NCBI GenBank assembly: GCA_009778425.1 | Contig: WRJU01000236.1 | Coordinates: forward strand, 1-15,442 | Source: Pseudomonadota bacterium | GTDB lineage: Bacteria; Pseudomonadota; Gammaproteobacteria; Burkholderiales; Rhodocyclaceae | Length of the DNA stretch: 15,442 bases | Direction of reading: 5' to 3' | Part shown: piece by piece, positions 13,420 through 15,442 of the stretch | Layout of the letters: every line of letters begins with the position of its first letter | How positions within the stretch are numbered: the first letter of the stretch is position 1 | Translations under genes and position numbers: made by a program | The notes under the pieces: generated by a model | The model's database searches: none | What the model was told of the DNA's origin: nothing | The model's input: only the letters and a program-made list of their open reading frames with translations

Positions 13420-13890
13420 ATGCCGCGTCGTCGCGAAGTCCCGAAACGTGAAATCCTGCCCGACCCCAAGTTTGCGTCGCAGGATGTTTCCAAGTTCATC
13501 AACGTCATCATGCACTCCGGCAAGAAGTCGGTCGCCGAGCGCATCGTCTATGGCGCGTTCGAGCACATCACCGCCAAGGCGGGAAAAGACCCGCTGGAAA
13601 TCTTCACTGCCGCAGTAGCCAACGTGAAGCCGGTCGTCGAAGTCAAGAGCCGCCGGGTCGGTGGCGCAAACTACCAGGTACCGGTCGAAGTGCGTCCGTC
13701 CCGCCGCATGGCGCTTTCCATGCGCTGGCTGCGCGAAGCTGCGCGCAAGCGCGCCGAGAAGTCGATGGCGCAGCGGCTGGCCAGTGAATTGCTCGAAGCA
13801 GCCGAAGGCCGTGGCGCGGCGATGAAAAAACGTGATGAAGTGCACCGGATGGCCGAGGCCAATAAGGCATTCTCGCATTACCGCTTCTGA
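13420..13890 (+). CDS. rpsG: 30S ribosomal protein S7
   Basis: A 156-residue primary 16S rRNA-binding protein that starts assembly of the 30S head and lines the exit-site tRNA region. The sequence is canonical: MPRRREVPKREILPDPKF, then FINVIMHSGKKSVAERIVYGAF, VEVKSRRVGGANYQVPVEV, RRMALSMRWL and the ending MAEANKAFSHYRF. GAGAGG lies just before the ATG. In E. coli S7 also represses its own operon by binding between rpsL and rpsG; here the gap is only 35 nt, so the same fold may not fit. Confidence 0.99.
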   Translation: MPRRREVPKREILPDPKFASQDVSKFINVIMHSGKKSVAERIVYGAFEHITAKAGKDPLEIFTAAVANVKPVVEVKSRRVGGANYQVPVEVRPSRRMALSMRWLREAARKRAEKSMAQRLASELLEAAEGRGAAMKKRDEVHRMAEANKAFSHYRF

Positions 13891-13909
13891 TCTGACCCGA
13901 TCAGCAGCG

Positions 13910-13980
13910 AATCGGGCCCTGTGAAGGGCTCGATTGGTTTTAGAACGCTCTTTTAAAAAGTACGCCCGCAACAAGCGGGC
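13910..13980 (+). other. Two hairpins between rpsG and fusA
   Basis: AATCGGGCCCT (13910-13920) pairs with AGGGCTCGATT (13925-13935) around a GTGA tetraloop, followed by GGTTTTAG, a weak T-run. A second, GCCCGC (13964-13969) with GCGGGC (13975-13980), ends 5 nt before the fusA ribosome site AGGA (13986-13989). The first may be a partial terminator or a processing site that tunes fusA relative to rpsLG; the second could affect fusA translation. Confidence 0.4.
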
Positions 13981-13997
13981 AACACAGGATAGACATC

Positions 13998-15442
<1,445 letters not shown>

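Overview
The window is a piece of a Gram-negative, GC-rich chromosome. The gene content and the wording of the proteins (stand-alone RfaE2, an EI24/CysZ-like protein after ffh, a hemE-priA pair) suggest a betaproteobacterium. That placement is inference from gene order and protein style, not from a search. Most of the window is housekeeping: ffh (protein targeting), rfaE2 (LPS heptose precursor), recQ and priA (replication and repair), a beta-carbonic anhydrase, hemE (haem), and the start of the str operon, rpsL-rpsG-fusA.

Layout. Positions 1-4264, plus strand: ffh, an EI24-family membrane protein, a 63-bp remnant of the 3' end of a glyoxalase I gene (gloA), and a secreted tetratricopeptide-repeat (TPR) protein. 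Positions 4265-5767: an accessory island read on the minus strand. It holds two low-GC genes (an L,D-transpeptidase and a TPR lipoprotein) and two well-formed attC sites, so it is a small integron cassette array with no integrase in view. A sigma70-like promoter lies just upstream of it. Positions 5768-8115, minus: rfaE2-recQ, overlapping by 4 nt. Positions 8362-9060, plus: carbonic anhydrase. Positions 9133-12769, minus: hemE then priA, separated by about 370 bp of AT-rich DNA with a cluster of DnaA-box-like sequences. Positions 12848-15442, plus: a strong promoter, an intrinsic-terminator-like hairpin in the leader, then rpsL, rpsG and fusA (cut by the window edge).

How it fits together. 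The backbone genes serve translation, protein targeting, cofactor and envelope synthesis, and replication restart. Both cassette genes are predicted envelope proteins: one remodels peptidoglycan, the other is an anchored TPR scaffold. They sit 3'-to-3' with a chromosomal secreted TPR protein. The observations most worth following are the integrase-less cassette array, the DnaA-box cluster between hemE and priA, the gloA scar, and the leader hairpin of an rpsL operon that has a divergent hemE, not rpoC, as its upstream neighbour.
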